Notes under the pieces: model-generated | Database searches by the model: none | What the model was told of the DNA's origin: nothing | Seen by the model: only the letters and a program-made list of their open reading frames with translations | Made by a program: the position numbers and the translations under genes | Source of the DNA: a virus | Direction: 5' to 3' (one strand) | Length of the DNA: 58,174 bases | IMG/VR virus record: IMGVR_UViG_3300032309_000708 | Span: 1 to 58,174 of that record | Shown: positions 16,090-23,202 of the stretch, piece by piece | Position numbering within the stretch: the stretch's first letter is position 1 | Layout of the letters: every line of letters starts with the position of its first letter

Positions 16090-17058
16090 ATGGCAGATAT
16101 AGAAAAGACAGAATTTGAGTTTCCCGATGAGATAGAAGCCAAAGACGGTGGTAAAGTTGAGGCTAAAAATAACGTCGAGGATGTAGATTTTGATATTATT
16201 GACGATACTCCTGAAGAGGATCGTGGTCGTGAGCCATTGCCAAAAGAGGTAGTGGATGAACTAGACAAAGATGAGTTAGAAGACTATTCTGAAAAGGTTA
16301 AGAAAAAACTAATTCAGATGAAGAAAGTCTGGCACGATGAGCGCCGTGAAAAGGAACGGGTTCAACGTGAGCAGCAAGAGGCTATTGCGTATGCACAGCG
16401 TATACTTAAAGAGAATGAAAAGCTAAAATCTAGGCTAACTGCTGGGGAGAAAACTTTCCTAGACACCTATAAAGGCGCTGCAGAATTAGAGTTAGATGCA
16501 GCTAAAAAGGCTTATAAAGATGCGTATGACAACGGCGATTCGGATAGATTAGTAGAAGCGCAACAGAAGATTTCTGACGCTAACTATAAACTTCGTAAAG
16601 CAGAAGAATACGTCCCCTCTTTACAAGATGATAAAAGTAGTGTACAAAGCGAACCAGAAGTACAAGTGTCTCGCCCTGACCCAAGAGCTACTGCGTGGCA
16701 ACAGCGCAATACATGGTTCGGTCAGGACGAGGAAATGACCAGTCTAGCACTTGGACTACATCAAAAATTGGTCAAAGAGCATGGGGCAAATTACCCATCA
16801 ACAGATGAATACTGGGAAAAAGTCGATAGCACTATGCGTCGCAGATTCCCAGACTATTTTCCAAATGAAACGTCTGAAGCGGAAACTAAACCTGCTGGAC
16901 GTACCGAAAGAGCCGCTACGGTAGTCGCTCCTGCAACACGTAGTACAGCTTCCAAAAAAGTTGTGCTCAAGCAGTCAGAATTGGCTATTGCCAAGAAACT
17001 GGGAGTTACCCCTGAGCGATATGCCCGTGAAAAACTTTTAACAAATGGAGGCCAATAA
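16090..17058 (+). CDS. head scaffolding protein (probable)
   Basis: 322 residues from the ATG at 16090 with a GGAGG site. The N-terminus is acidic (TEFEFPDEIEAKDGGK, then DFDIIDDTPEEDRGREPLP), the centre a long charged coiled coil (KKVWHDERREKERVQREQQEA and on), and the C-terminus basic (ASKKVVLKQSELAIAKKLGVTPERYAREKL). That order, and its place before the capsid gene, fits a scaffold that shapes the prohead and binds capsid through its basic end. Confidence 0.75.
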   Translation: MADIEKTEFEFPDEIEAKDGGKVEAKNNVEDVDFDIIDDTPEEDRGREPLPKEVVDELDKDELEDYSEKVKKKLIQMKKVWHDERREKERVQREQQEAIAYAQRILKENEKLKSRLTAGEKTFLDTYKGAAELELDAAKKAYKDAYDNGDSDRLVEAQQKISDANYKLRKAEEYVPSLQDDKSSVQSEPEVQVSRPDPRATAWQQRNTWFGQDEEMTSLALGLHQKLVKEHGANYPSTDEYWEKVDSTMRRRFPDYFPNETSEAETKPAGRTERAATVVAPATRSTASKKVVLKQSELAIAKKLGVTPERYAREKLLTNGGQ

Positions 17059-17507
17059 TGGCTGAAAACAAATTAAGTAGAGAACTTGAAACCCGTGCTA
17101 TTCAGGAACGTCCTAAGCAGTGGACACAACCTGAGCTTTTGCCTGAACCAGATAAGCAGCCCGGTTTTGCGTACAGATGGATTCGCGTATCAACTTTACA
17201 GAATGCAGACCCACGTAATCTTTCAGCAAAAATGCGTGAAGGGTGGGAGCCAGTAAAGATTGAGGAGCAACCAAAATTTCAGCTGCTAGCCGATCCTAAT
17301 AGTCGTTTTAAAGACAACGTTGAGATTGGCGGACTGTTGTTATGCAAGACACCCATCGAGTTTGTGGAGCAGCGTAATAGCCACTACCAGAGACAGGCCG
17401 AAGGCCAGATGGAGTCTGTAGACCACAGCTTAATGCGTCAAAGTGACCCGCGTATGCCTCTCTTTAATGAGAAGAAATCTACGACGACCTTTGGCACTGG
17501 AAAATAG
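17058..17507 (+). CDS. hypothetical head-region protein
   Basis: 149 residues with a WIRVSTLQNADPRNLSAKMREGWEPVK core found in many aquatic phages just before the capsid genes. Soluble, with no known catalytic motif. Overlaps the scaffold stop by one base. Probably an assembly or minor head protein; the function is unknown. Confidence 0.7.
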   Translation: MAENKLSRELETRAIQERPKQWTQPELLPEPDKQPGFAYRWIRVSTLQNADPRNLSAKMREGWEPVKIEEQPKFQLLADPNSRFKDNVEIGGLLLCKTPIEFVEQRNSHYQRQAEGQMESVDHSLMRQSDPRMPLFNEKKSTTTFGTGK

Positions 17508-17531
17508 TAAATAACTTTTTTGGAGCAATTT

Positions 17532-18167
17532 ATGGCTTATCCTACTGTAAACGCCCCTTACGGGCTAAAGCCAATCAATTTGATTGGTGGTCAGGTGTTC
17601 GCCGGTTCCACACGTAATCTTGCTATTACCACAGCGTCTGTTAACTACAACACACCAATTTTTTACGGTGATGTAGTTCAAATCAGCACTACTGGTACTA
17701 TCATTATTTCTACGTTGGACACTGAGTCTTCACCTGTTGCTGGTGTTGTTGGTGTATTTTTAGGTTGTACTTACACCAACCCTACTACTAACCAAGTACT
17801 ATTCTCTCAATCTTGGCCCGGCTTCGCATCTGGCGTTACTGATGCGTTTGCTATTGTTGCTGATGATCCAGATACATTGTTTAAAGTTGTTTCTGTTGGC
17901 GCTACTGCTGACACCACCGGTTTAGTACCAGTAGCTGTTGGTCAAACCATTATTGGTGGGAACATGACTTTGGTCTTGAACACTGGTGATTCACAATCAG
18001 GTAATTCAAGAATTGGTGTTACTACTCAAGCTACTGCATCCACAAGCGCAGCAATGCGTGTTGTTGACGTAGTACCTGATACTGCAACCTCGTCTGGTTA
18101 TGTTGAGTTGATCGTTAAGTTCAACTTTGGCTACCATTCGTACTATAACGCCACTGGCGTAGCATAA
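17532..18167 (+). CDS. head decoration or minor capsid protein
   Basis: 211 residues from the ATG at 17532 with GGAGC upstream. Beta-rich, threonine/glycine-rich sequence starting AYPTVNAPYGLKPINLIGG, the kind of protein encoded directly before the major capsid gene in Pelagibacter-type phages and often called a capsid or decoration protein. No cysteines in pairs and no enzyme motif. Its role on the capsid is inferred from context. Confidence 0.7.
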   Translation: MAYPTVNAPYGLKPINLIGGQVFAGSTRNLAITTASVNYNTPIFYGDVVQISTTGTIIISTLDTESSPVAGVVGVFLGCTYTNPTTNQVLFSQSWPGFASGVTDAFAIVADDPDTLFKVVSVGATADTTGLVPVAVGQTIIGGNMTLVLNTGDSQSGNSRIGVTTQATASTSAAMRVVDVVPDTATSSGYVELIVKFNFGYHSYYNATGVA

Positions 18168-18179
18168 GGAGCTTAAATC

Positions 18180-19094
18180 ATGGCTATTTCACGCGCACAA
18201 CTATTGAAAGAGCTGCTCCCCGGCCTAAACGCATTGTTTGGTATGGAGTATGCTACTTACGGTGAACAACACAAAGAGATCTACGAAACAGAGACCTCTG
18301 AGCGTTCGTTCGAAGAAGAAACAAAGCTTTCCGGCTTCTCAGCTGCTCCTGTTAAAAACGAGGGCAGTGCTATTGCTTATGACAATGCACAAGAAGCATG
18401 GACAGCTCGATATAACCACGAAACAATTGCTTTGGGCTTCAGCTTAACTGAAGAAGCAATCGAAGATAACTTGTATGACTCGTTATCAGCTCGTTATACC
18501 AAAGCTTTGGCTCGTGCTATGGCATACACCAAGCAAGTTAAAGCTGCTTCTGTACTAAACAACGGCTTCACTAACTCCGCGCAATACTACGGTGGTGATA
18601 ATGTGCCTTTGTTCAGCGCATCGCATCCTTTGATCTCTGGTGGCACTAACAGCAACATCCCATCAACTCCCGCTGACTTGAACGAAACTTCGTTGGAAAA
18701 CGCTGTTATTCAGATCGCTGCATGGACTGATGAACGTAGTCTGTTAATCGCTGCTAAACCTAAGAAATTGATTGTTCCACCTGCTCTGCAGTTCGTTGCT
18801 ACTCGTTTGTTAGAAACCAGCCTCCGTGTTGGCACTACTGATAACGATATCAATGCTATCAAGAACAATGGCTCAATCCCAGAAGGCTACACTGTCAACA
18901 ACTTCTTGACAGATACAAATGCTTGGTTCTTAACAACCGACGTACCTAACGGTATGAAGCACTTTGTACGTACGCCTTTAAGCAACTCAATGGACGGCGA
19001 CTTTGATACTGGTAACGTACGTTACAAGTCTCGTGAGCGTTATTCATTCGGTTGGTCTGATCCACTCGGTATGTACGGTTCACAAGGCGCTTAA
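18180..19094 (+). CDS. major capsid protein
   Basis: 304 residues, HK97-fold type related to Mu-like major head proteins. Visible features: the N-terminal helix RAQLLKELLPGLNALFGMEY, an extended E-loop-like region (SERSFEEETKLSGFSAAPVKNEGSAI in part), FSLTEEAIEDNLYDSL, the central TKQVKAASVLNNGF helix and a P-domain strand (PKKLIVPPALQFVATRLL). Strong AAGGAG ribosome site and a strong terminator directly after fit high expression. Confidence 0.88.
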   Translation: MAISRAQLLKELLPGLNALFGMEYATYGEQHKEIYETETSERSFEEETKLSGFSAAPVKNEGSAIAYDNAQEAWTARYNHETIALGFSLTEEAIEDNLYDSLSARYTKALARAMAYTKQVKAASVLNNGFTNSAQYYGGDNVPLFSASHPLISGGTNSNIPSTPADLNETSLENAVIQIAAWTDERSLLIAAKPKKLIVPPALQFVATRLLETSLRVGTTDNDINAIKNNGSIPEGYTVNNFLTDTNAWFLTTDVPNGMKHFVRTPLSNSMDGDFDTGNVRYKSRERYSFGWSDPLGMYGSQGA

Positions 19095-19110
19095 TAGCGT
19101 TTTAGTGAGA

Positions 19111-19131
19111 GGGGGCTTCGGCCCCCTTTTT
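19111..19131 (+). terminator. strong terminator after the capsid gene
   Basis: GGGGGC-TTCG-GCCCCC stem with a UUCG-type tetraloop followed by five T residues. Ends the packaging/head transcript. Confidence 0.92.
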
Positions 19132-19147
19132 ATTTAGTGAGGTAGAT

Positions 19148-19351
19148 ATGAATATTTTTATACAAAAACAGATTGAGTCGTCAGAACGCCTTTACAAAAT
19201 GATGTTCCAAGACCATGTGGATCGCGTCAAAAACGTTACTAATGTATATGAAGTAAGTGAAAGCTTACAAAAAAAGCTGGACCAACGTGATGCTGAAATA
19301 GCAAAATTACGCCGCCAACTACGTGCTTACGAGGTTATAGAGCGCATGTAG
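19148..19351 (+). CDS. hypothetical coiled-coil protein
   Basis: 67 residues with a long C-terminal coiled coil (SESLQKKLDQRDAEIAKLRRQL). Located just past the capsid terminator, with GAGGTAG as ribosome site. No known function; possibly an interaction or assembly factor. Confidence 0.6.
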   Translation: MNIFIQKQIESSERLYKMMFQDHVDRVKNVTNVYEVSESLQKKLDQRDAEIAKLRRQLRAYEVIERM

Positions 19352-19391
19352 CTTGTTTTACGGTTGTAATATTTATGGCATAGTATTAGAT

Positions 19392-19416
19392 GGCAGCCAG
19401 GGGTGGTTGCCTTTTT
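19392..19416 (+). terminator. terminator or attenuator before the acidic-protein gene
   Basis: Stem GGCAGCCA/TGGTTGCC (one G-T pair), loop GGGG, then five T residues. It ends 15 bases before the ATG at 19432, so it either ends the 19148 transcript or acts as an attenuator for the next gene. Confidence 0.75.
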
Positions 19417-19431
19417 GCTATGGAGAACACT

Positions 19432-19662
19432 ATGCACGTAACTATTATTTTTGAATGCGAATACGAAGAACTATTTGACGACGTTGAGTACGAAGAGTAC
19501 GAAGATGATGAAGACGGCGTTGAGTACGATGAAGATGGCGTAGCTTGGTGGTTTGATGAGGAGTCAGAAGTTTGGTACTTCTACGACGAAGATGCTGATG
19601 ACTGGTTCGAGTGGGATGAAGAAGCAGAGTATTATGAGTTTGAAGAAGTAGCAGCTGCGTAA
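19432..19662 (+). CDS. extremely acidic aromatic small protein
   Basis: 76 residues from the ATG at 19432 (GGAG six bases upstream). By my count 35 of 76 are Asp or Glu, 19 are Phe, Tyr or Trp, and there is no Lys or Arg. The sequence has runs such as EEYEDDEDG and spaced aromatic pairs (AWWF, WYFY, DWFEWDE). No known family recognised. The composition is like that of DNA-mimic proteins (for example Ocr), which block DNA-binding host enzymes, but no homology is claimed. It lies in its own terminator-flanked slot and converges with the HNH gene. Confidence 0.7.
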   Translation: MHVTIIFECEYEELFDDVEYEEYEDDEDGVEYDEDGVAWWFDEESEVWYFYDEDADDWFEWDEEAEYYEFEEVAAA

Positions 19663-20030
19663 TTTAAGGAGGCTTCGGCCTCCTTTTTCTTTTTCTTTGC
19701 TTGGTATTCCGCATCATGTAATTTTCTGTGGCAGTTTGCGCATAGTACAATACAACGTTCTTCTATTTCCTTTAATGCACCTTTGTAATTACCGTTTGTA
19801 AGTAATTTGTTAACTTTTTTATTATCTTTTGCTCTTACAACATGGTGAAAATCAAATGTAGCGGGGTGGTTTTCTCCACACTGTACACACGATAAAGTTG
19901 CTTTATAGTCACGCCATTTTTGTCTGTATTTTTCCTTACCAATTTTTGTTGTGGCTTTAATTTTAGCGGCATGTTTAGCGTAATGCCGTTTAGCTATTTC
20001 TTTCTTTTTTTCTTTATCTTTGACTGGCAT
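19632..20030 (-). CDS. HNH endonuclease
   Basis: 132 residues. Very basic N-terminus, then an HNH/treble-clef domain: C48-x2-C51, the FDFHHVVR motif with H62/H63, C97-x2-C100 and H101-RKLH105. It is a free-standing enzyme opposite in direction to all neighbouring structural genes, as with selfish homing endonucleases. Its 3' end reads through the hairpin at 19668-19683 and into the last 31 bases of the acidic-protein gene in antisense; its last residues (AEASLNYAAATSSNS) come from that overlap. A -10 TATAAT lies on the minus strand at 20078-20073; no good -35 was seen. Confidence 0.85.
   Translation of the reverse strand: MPVKDKEKKKEIAKRHYAKHAAKIKATTKIGKEKYRQKWRDYKATLSCVQCGENHPATFDFHHVVRAKDNKKVNKLLTNGNYKGALKEIEERCIVLCANCHRKLHDAEYQAKKKKKEAEASLNYAAATSSNS
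19668..19688 (+). terminator. terminator after the acidic-protein gene, inside the HNH gene
   Basis: GGAGGC-TTCG-GCCTCC followed by T residues. It lies wholly within the 3' coding part of the HNH gene on the other strand. Confidence 0.85.
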
Positions 20031-20063
20031 ATAAGCCTTTGAACGCTAGTTAATTAAAAGCGC

Positions 20064-20091
20064 TTGCATTTTATTATAACTCTGGTATAAC
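20064..20091 (+). promoter_or_regulatory. candidate promoter of the tail operon
   Basis: TTGCAT (20064-20069), 16-base spacer, TATAAC (20086-20091). The box and spacing match the promoter before terminase. It overlaps the minus-strand -10 TATAAT of the HNH gene, so the two directions may compete. Confidence 0.55.
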
Positions 20092-20099
20092 AACAACAT

Positions 20100-20183
20100 T
20101 CCGGGATTTCCGGTATATCTGAACAGCCCCGGCTGACGACATGCAGACAGATATGCCTAACTTGCATGTAAGGAAAATTTACT
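20100..20183 (+). ncRNA. structured leader of the tail operon (candidate)
   Basis: Between the promoter and the ATG at 20184 lie CCGG-GATTT-CCGG, the CCCCGGCTGACGAC segment and the pair CATGCA (20140-20145)/TGCATG (20163-20168), which encloses GACAGATATGCC and ends two bases before the TAAGGA ribosome site. This density of pairing potential near a start suggests a regulatory or protective 5' leader. The structure was not computed. Confidence 0.4.
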
Positions 20184-20615
20184 ATGGCACTCTCAACCGC
20201 ATCCGGTCCTTGGCGTTCGCTCACGGGCTATATCGTCCCAATTACTTATGTTTTCGCAACCGACATCGTTGGTGGCGAGTACCAGATTTTAGACGCTGGT
20301 GCACGTATCCTAGTTTTATCTCCTGCTGATGGCGGTCCAGCATCTGCAGTTGATTTTGTTCTTCCTAATGTAACTTTGCCTACTGGAGTCACTGCGTTTA
20401 CTGGCCCACAATCCGCTCAACCACAATTCAATGGTATCGAAGGCTCAATTACTAACTATGGCGCAGTTACCCATAAGTTAAAAGGTTATGGCGCACAAGT
20501 TGTTTCTGGTGCTGCTGAAGTAACCGTAGCTGCTGGCACTATTGTTCAGTGGGCCGGTAATGGCAACCCAAATGCTCCTTGGATCGCTATCTCTACCGCT
20601 ATTCTGGCTGCTTAA
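20184..20615 (+). CDS. hypothetical virion protein
   Basis: 143 residues, beta-rich and glycine/alanine-rich (GEYQILDAGARILVLSPADGGP, VTLPTGVTAFTGPQSAQPQF, NYGAVTHKLKGYGAQVVSG), consistent with a small structural beta-sandwich such as a head-decoration or joining protein. First gene of the second structural operon. Not recognised as a known family. Confidence 0.65.
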   Translation: MALSTASGPWRSLTGYIVPITYVFATDIVGGEYQILDAGARILVLSPADGGPASAVDFVLPNVTLPTGVTAFTGPQSAQPQFNGIEGSITNYGAVTHKLKGYGAQVVSGAAEVTVAAGTIVQWAGNGNPNAPWIAISTAILAA

Positions 20616-20651
20616 TTAATCTCAAGGAATTCCCTATAAAGGAGATTAATC

Positions 20652-20942
20652 ATGATGCAAACAGACGTAAAAGCCGTTACTACAGGCGGAACACAGACAA
20701 ACCAAGCACTTATTTCCGGTCGTACTCGGATTAAATCTGTAGTCATTACTGGCGGCGCAGGTGCGGGTAAAGCTAGGTTTCTGAACGCTTCAGGCGGCAA
20801 TATCCTGTTAGAACTAGATACTGGGTCTAACTCCAACATGACTAACGTAATCCTGCCGGGCGAGGGTATTTTGTTCCCGAACGGTGTTTGGTACACGTCA
20901 GTTTCTGTAGCCCCTCTTGGTATTACGGTGTGTTATGGCTAA
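20652..20942 (+). CDS. hypothetical small virion protein
   Basis: 96 residues, predicted beta-sandwich (TRIKSVVITGGAGAGKARFLN and GEGILFPNGVWYTSVSVAPLGITVCYG). The GAGAGKA segment resembles a P-loop by chance; no other ATPase motif is present. A similar small beta protein type is common next to connector genes in aquatic phages. AAAGGAG upstream supports the start. Confidence 0.65.
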   Translation: MMQTDVKAVTTGGTQTNQALISGRTRIKSVVITGGAGAGKARFLNASGGNILLELDTGSNSNMTNVILPGEGILFPNGVWYTSVSVAPLGITVCYG

Positions 20943-21180
20943 GTCGCCCGCATGGCAACGCAAAGAGGGAAAGAATCCCAATGGCGGCTTGAACGCCAAA
21001 GGGAGAGCCTCTGCCAAAGCGCAAGGTATGAACTTGAAAGCTCCCCAGCCGGAAGGCGGAAGTCGGAAAAAATCATTCTGCGCCCGTATGTCAGGGATGA
21101 AAAAGAAGCTTACATCTGCGAAAACAGCAAATGACCCGAACAGCCGTATCAATAAATCTTTAAGAGCATGGAAGTGTTAA
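20935..21180 (+). CDS. DUF6321-type small basic phage protein
   Basis: 81 residues from the ATG at 20935. The pattern SPAWQRKEGKNPNGGLNAKG, then LKAPQPEGGSRKKSFCARMSGMKKKL and NKSLRAWKC, is a well-conserved phage family that I recall as DUF6321 (number from memory). Very basic; probably a DNA- or virion-associated protein. Overlaps the preceding gene by eight bases. Confidence 0.7.
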   Translation: MAKSPAWQRKEGKNPNGGLNAKGRASAKAQGMNLKAPQPEGGSRKKSFCARMSGMKKKLTSAKTANDPNSRINKSLRAWKC

Positions 21181-21182
21181 TT

Positions 21183-21371
21183 ATGTCTGATATCGAACTG
21201 ACAGAACGCGAACGTTTAATCGCTAAAGAAGCCGCAAAGATTGCGCTTGAAGAGCTATCTTCTGAGTTTTACAGAAGAGTGGGTAAAACTGTTGTAGACA
21301 AAATACTAATCGTGCTTGGCATTTTGGCGGTTGGGTTTGTCTTTGGCAAAGGCTGGTTAATTAAAATTTAA
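21183..21371 (+). CDS. small single-pass membrane protein
   Basis: 62 residues: a charged helix (ELTERERLIAKEAAKIALEELSSEF), then one hydrophobic segment (ILIVLGILAVGFVFGKGWLI). Located among small virion proteins; it may be an auxiliary holin or membrane-associated virion factor. The main holin is at 35316. Confidence 0.6.
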   Translation: MSDIELTERERLIAKEAAKIALEELSSEFYRRVGKTVVDKILIVLGILAVGFVFGKGWLIKI

Positions 21372-21382
21372 GGAGTAATGAA

Positions 21383-21550
21383 ATGAAAAAGATGGCAAAA
21401 GGTGGTCTTGGTGTAGCAAATAAAATGGGTCCAGTAAAGACAGCAGCCCCTAGCCGTGATGGTATTGCAGAAAAAGGCAAAACCAAAGGCAAGCAAGTAC
21501 GAATGGGTGGCACTGTAGCCGCATTAAAAGGCGCAAGCCGGGGTAGATAA
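21383..21550 (+). CDS. small basic Gly/Lys-rich protein
   Basis: 55 residues starting KKMAKGGLGVANKMGP and ending in KGASRGR, with AAGGAGT upstream. Strongly basic with no hydrophobic core. It shares the KMA-x-GG motif with the genes at 21834 and 22172. Probably a virion-associated peptide; the function is unknown. Confidence 0.6.
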   Translation: MKKMAKGGLGVANKMGPVKTAAPSRDGIAEKGKTKGKQVRMGGTVAALKGASRGR

Positions 21551-21552
21551 TT

Positions 21553-21837
21553 ATGATGGCCTCTCGTGGTATGGGCGCTATTAAAGCGTCCAAGATGCCC
21601 AAAGGCGTGAAAAAAGCACGTCGGGATGATACCGACTTCACCCAGTATAAAGAAGGTGGGAAGGTCAAATCCGGGGTAAACGCCGCTGGCAATTACACTA
21701 AGCCCGGAATGCGTAAGTCTATGTTTGAAAGTATTAAGGCTCGCGCAGTACAAGGCACAGGCGCAGGTCAGTGGTCTGCTCGTAAGGCACAGCTCTTAGC
21801 AAAGAATTACAAAGCCAAGGGTGGTGGTTACAAGTGA
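21553..21837 (+). CDS. conserved small basic phage protein
   Basis: 94 residues, basic. The segment SGVNAAGNYTKPGMRKSMFE, followed by GTGAGQWSARKAQLLAKNYKAKGGGYK, is highly conserved in many phages as far as I recall, with no known function. It also has YKEGGKVK. Located between small basic proteins and the connectors. Confidence 0.7.
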   Translation: MMASRGMGAIKASKMPKGVKKARRDDTDFTQYKEGGKVKSGVNAAGNYTKPGMRKSMFESIKARAVQGTGAGQWSARKAQLLAKNYKAKGGGYK

Positions 21838-22172
21838 CATGGTCTAAAAAGTACAAATCGTCAATTGATTGTGATAACCCAAAAGGTTTTTCGCAGAAGG
21901 CGCATTGTGCTGGTAAGAAGAAAATGGCAGGAGGCGGTTTAGCTGCGCCGCAACAATCGCTTAAAGCTTGGGGAGATCAGAAATGGCGAACCAAAAGTGG
22001 AAAGCCATCGTCAAAGACAGGAGAGCGGTACCTCCCAGAAAAGGCGATCAAGGCTCTAAGCCCAGCCGAGTATGCTGCCACTACGAGGGCAAAGCGGGCA
22101 GGGAAGAAAGTAGGAAAACAATTTGTAGCACAACCTAAAAGTATTGCGAAGAAAACAGCGGGGTATAGATAA
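21834..22172 (+). CDS. conserved small basic protein, two-part
   Basis: 112 residues, with a GTG start overlapping the previous stop (GTGA). The first part is DCDNPKGFSQKAHCAGKKK, a motif with two cysteines seen in related phage proteins. It is followed by KKMAGGGLAAP and then a second conserved part (QSLKAWGDQKWRTKSGKPSS, then RYLPEKAIKALSPAEYAATT). Very basic. The function is unknown; it may bind DNA in the virion. Confidence 0.65.
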   Translation: MTWSKKYKSSIDCDNPKGFSQKAHCAGKKKMAGGGLAAPQQSLKAWGDQKWRTKSGKPSSKTGERYLPEKAIKALSPAEYAATTRAKRAGKKVGKQFVAQPKSIAKKTAGYR

Positions 22173-22447
22173 TGGCAAGTAAATTTCCTGATCTCACCGG
22201 TGATGGTAAAGTAACTCAGGCAGATATTCTTAAAGGTCGTGGGGTCGAAACCATGAAAAAAGGCGGTATGGCGGGGGGCAAATGGATTCAAAAAGCTATA
22301 AAGAAACCGGGCGCACTTCGGAAAGAACTGGGCGTGAAGGCAGGCAAGACCATCCCGGCAAAGAAGCTGTCTGCAGCTGCGCAAAAACCCGGTATCTTAG
22401 GAAAACGTGCCCGACTTGCAGAAACGCTAAAAGGTTTCAAAAAATAA
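22172..22447 (+). CDS. small basic protein with an EF-hand-like loop
   Basis: 91 residues. At residues 7-18 DLTGDGKVTQAD fits a dockerin-like calcium-binding loop (D7, T9, D11, D18). Then comes the motif MKKGGMAGG and a conserved basic helix region (WIQKAIKKPGALRKELGVK, then IPAKKLSAAAQKPG). Overlaps the preceding stop by one base. Probably virion-associated; the function is unknown. Confidence 0.65.
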   Translation: MASKFPDLTGDGKVTQADILKGRGVETMKKGGMAGGKWIQKAIKKPGALRKELGVKAGKTIPAKKLSAAAQKPGILGKRARLAETLKGFKK

Positions 22448-22455
22448 GGTAGATC

Positions 22456-23199
22456 ATGCCGTACACCACCACTACAACCAGTTTTAATCCTGAACTCAAT
22501 GAGTTGATGGAAGAGGCGTTTGAGCGCTGTGGCGTAGAGCTACGTACTGGTTATCAGTTCCGTACAGCAAGACGTAGTTTGAATTTTCTTATTACCGAGT
22601 GGGCTAATCGTGGTATTAACCTGTGGACTATTGAGCAAGGTCAGATTCCTCTTGTACAAGGGCAATACGTATATGATTTACCTAATGACACCGTGGATTT
22701 ATTGGAACATGTTATTCGCACTAATCCCGGATCAATTGGCAGCCAAACTGATATTAACATCAGTAGAATTAGCGTTTCCACGTACTCAACAATACCAAAC
22801 AAAATAACGCAAGGGCGTCCAATTCAAGTGTGGGTAAACCGCCGTTCTGGGCAGCAGATGGGTTCAGATTCAGCAACCCCACTAGTGCCGCAAATTAATG
22901 TATGGCCTTCTCCAGATCAGGGTACTACACAAGCTCCGTTTTATTATTTTGTGTATTGGCGTTTACGTCGTATGGTTGATGCTGGTACGGGTACTAATGT
23001 TGAAGATATACCATTCCGTTTTCAAAACTGTATGGTGGCTGGGCTAGCTTATATGTTATCTATGAAGCTACCTGAAGTATCTCCAGATCGTATTATGATG
23101 TTGAAGGCACAGTACGATGAAGCATGGGATTTAGCATCATCTGAAGATAGAGAGAAAGCACCTGATCGCTACGTACCACGCATGACCTTCTATAGGTGA
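22456..23199 (+). CDS. head-tail connector/adaptor protein
   Basis: 247 residues. The N-terminal helices (LMEEAFERCGVELRTGYQF, RTARRSLNFLITEWANRGINLW) and the strand region (GQYVYDLPNDTVDLLEHVIRT) are typical of the adaptor family that attaches to the portal in short-tailed phages. The C-terminus has FRFQNCMVAGLAYMLSMKLPE. Probably the first tail-adaptor ring (gp4-like or T7 gp11-like role). Assigned by pattern and position. Confidence 0.7.
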   Translation: MPYTTTTTSFNPELNELMEEAFERCGVELRTGYQFRTARRSLNFLITEWANRGINLWTIEQGQIPLVQGQYVYDLPNDTVDLLEHVIRTNPGSIGSQTDINISRISVSTYSTIPNKITQGRPIQVWVNRRSGQQMGSDSATPLVPQINVWPSPDQGTTQAPFYYFVYWRLRRMVDAGTGTNVEDIPFRFQNCMVAGLAYMLSMKLPEVSPDRIMMLKAQYDEAWDLASSEDREKAPDRYVPRMTFYR

Positions 23200-23202
23200 T
23201 GT

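Noticed and set aside
20652-20942. P-loop-like GGAGAGKA in a small structural protein
   Set aside because: No Walker B or ATPase fold; the protein is a small beta-rich structural type.
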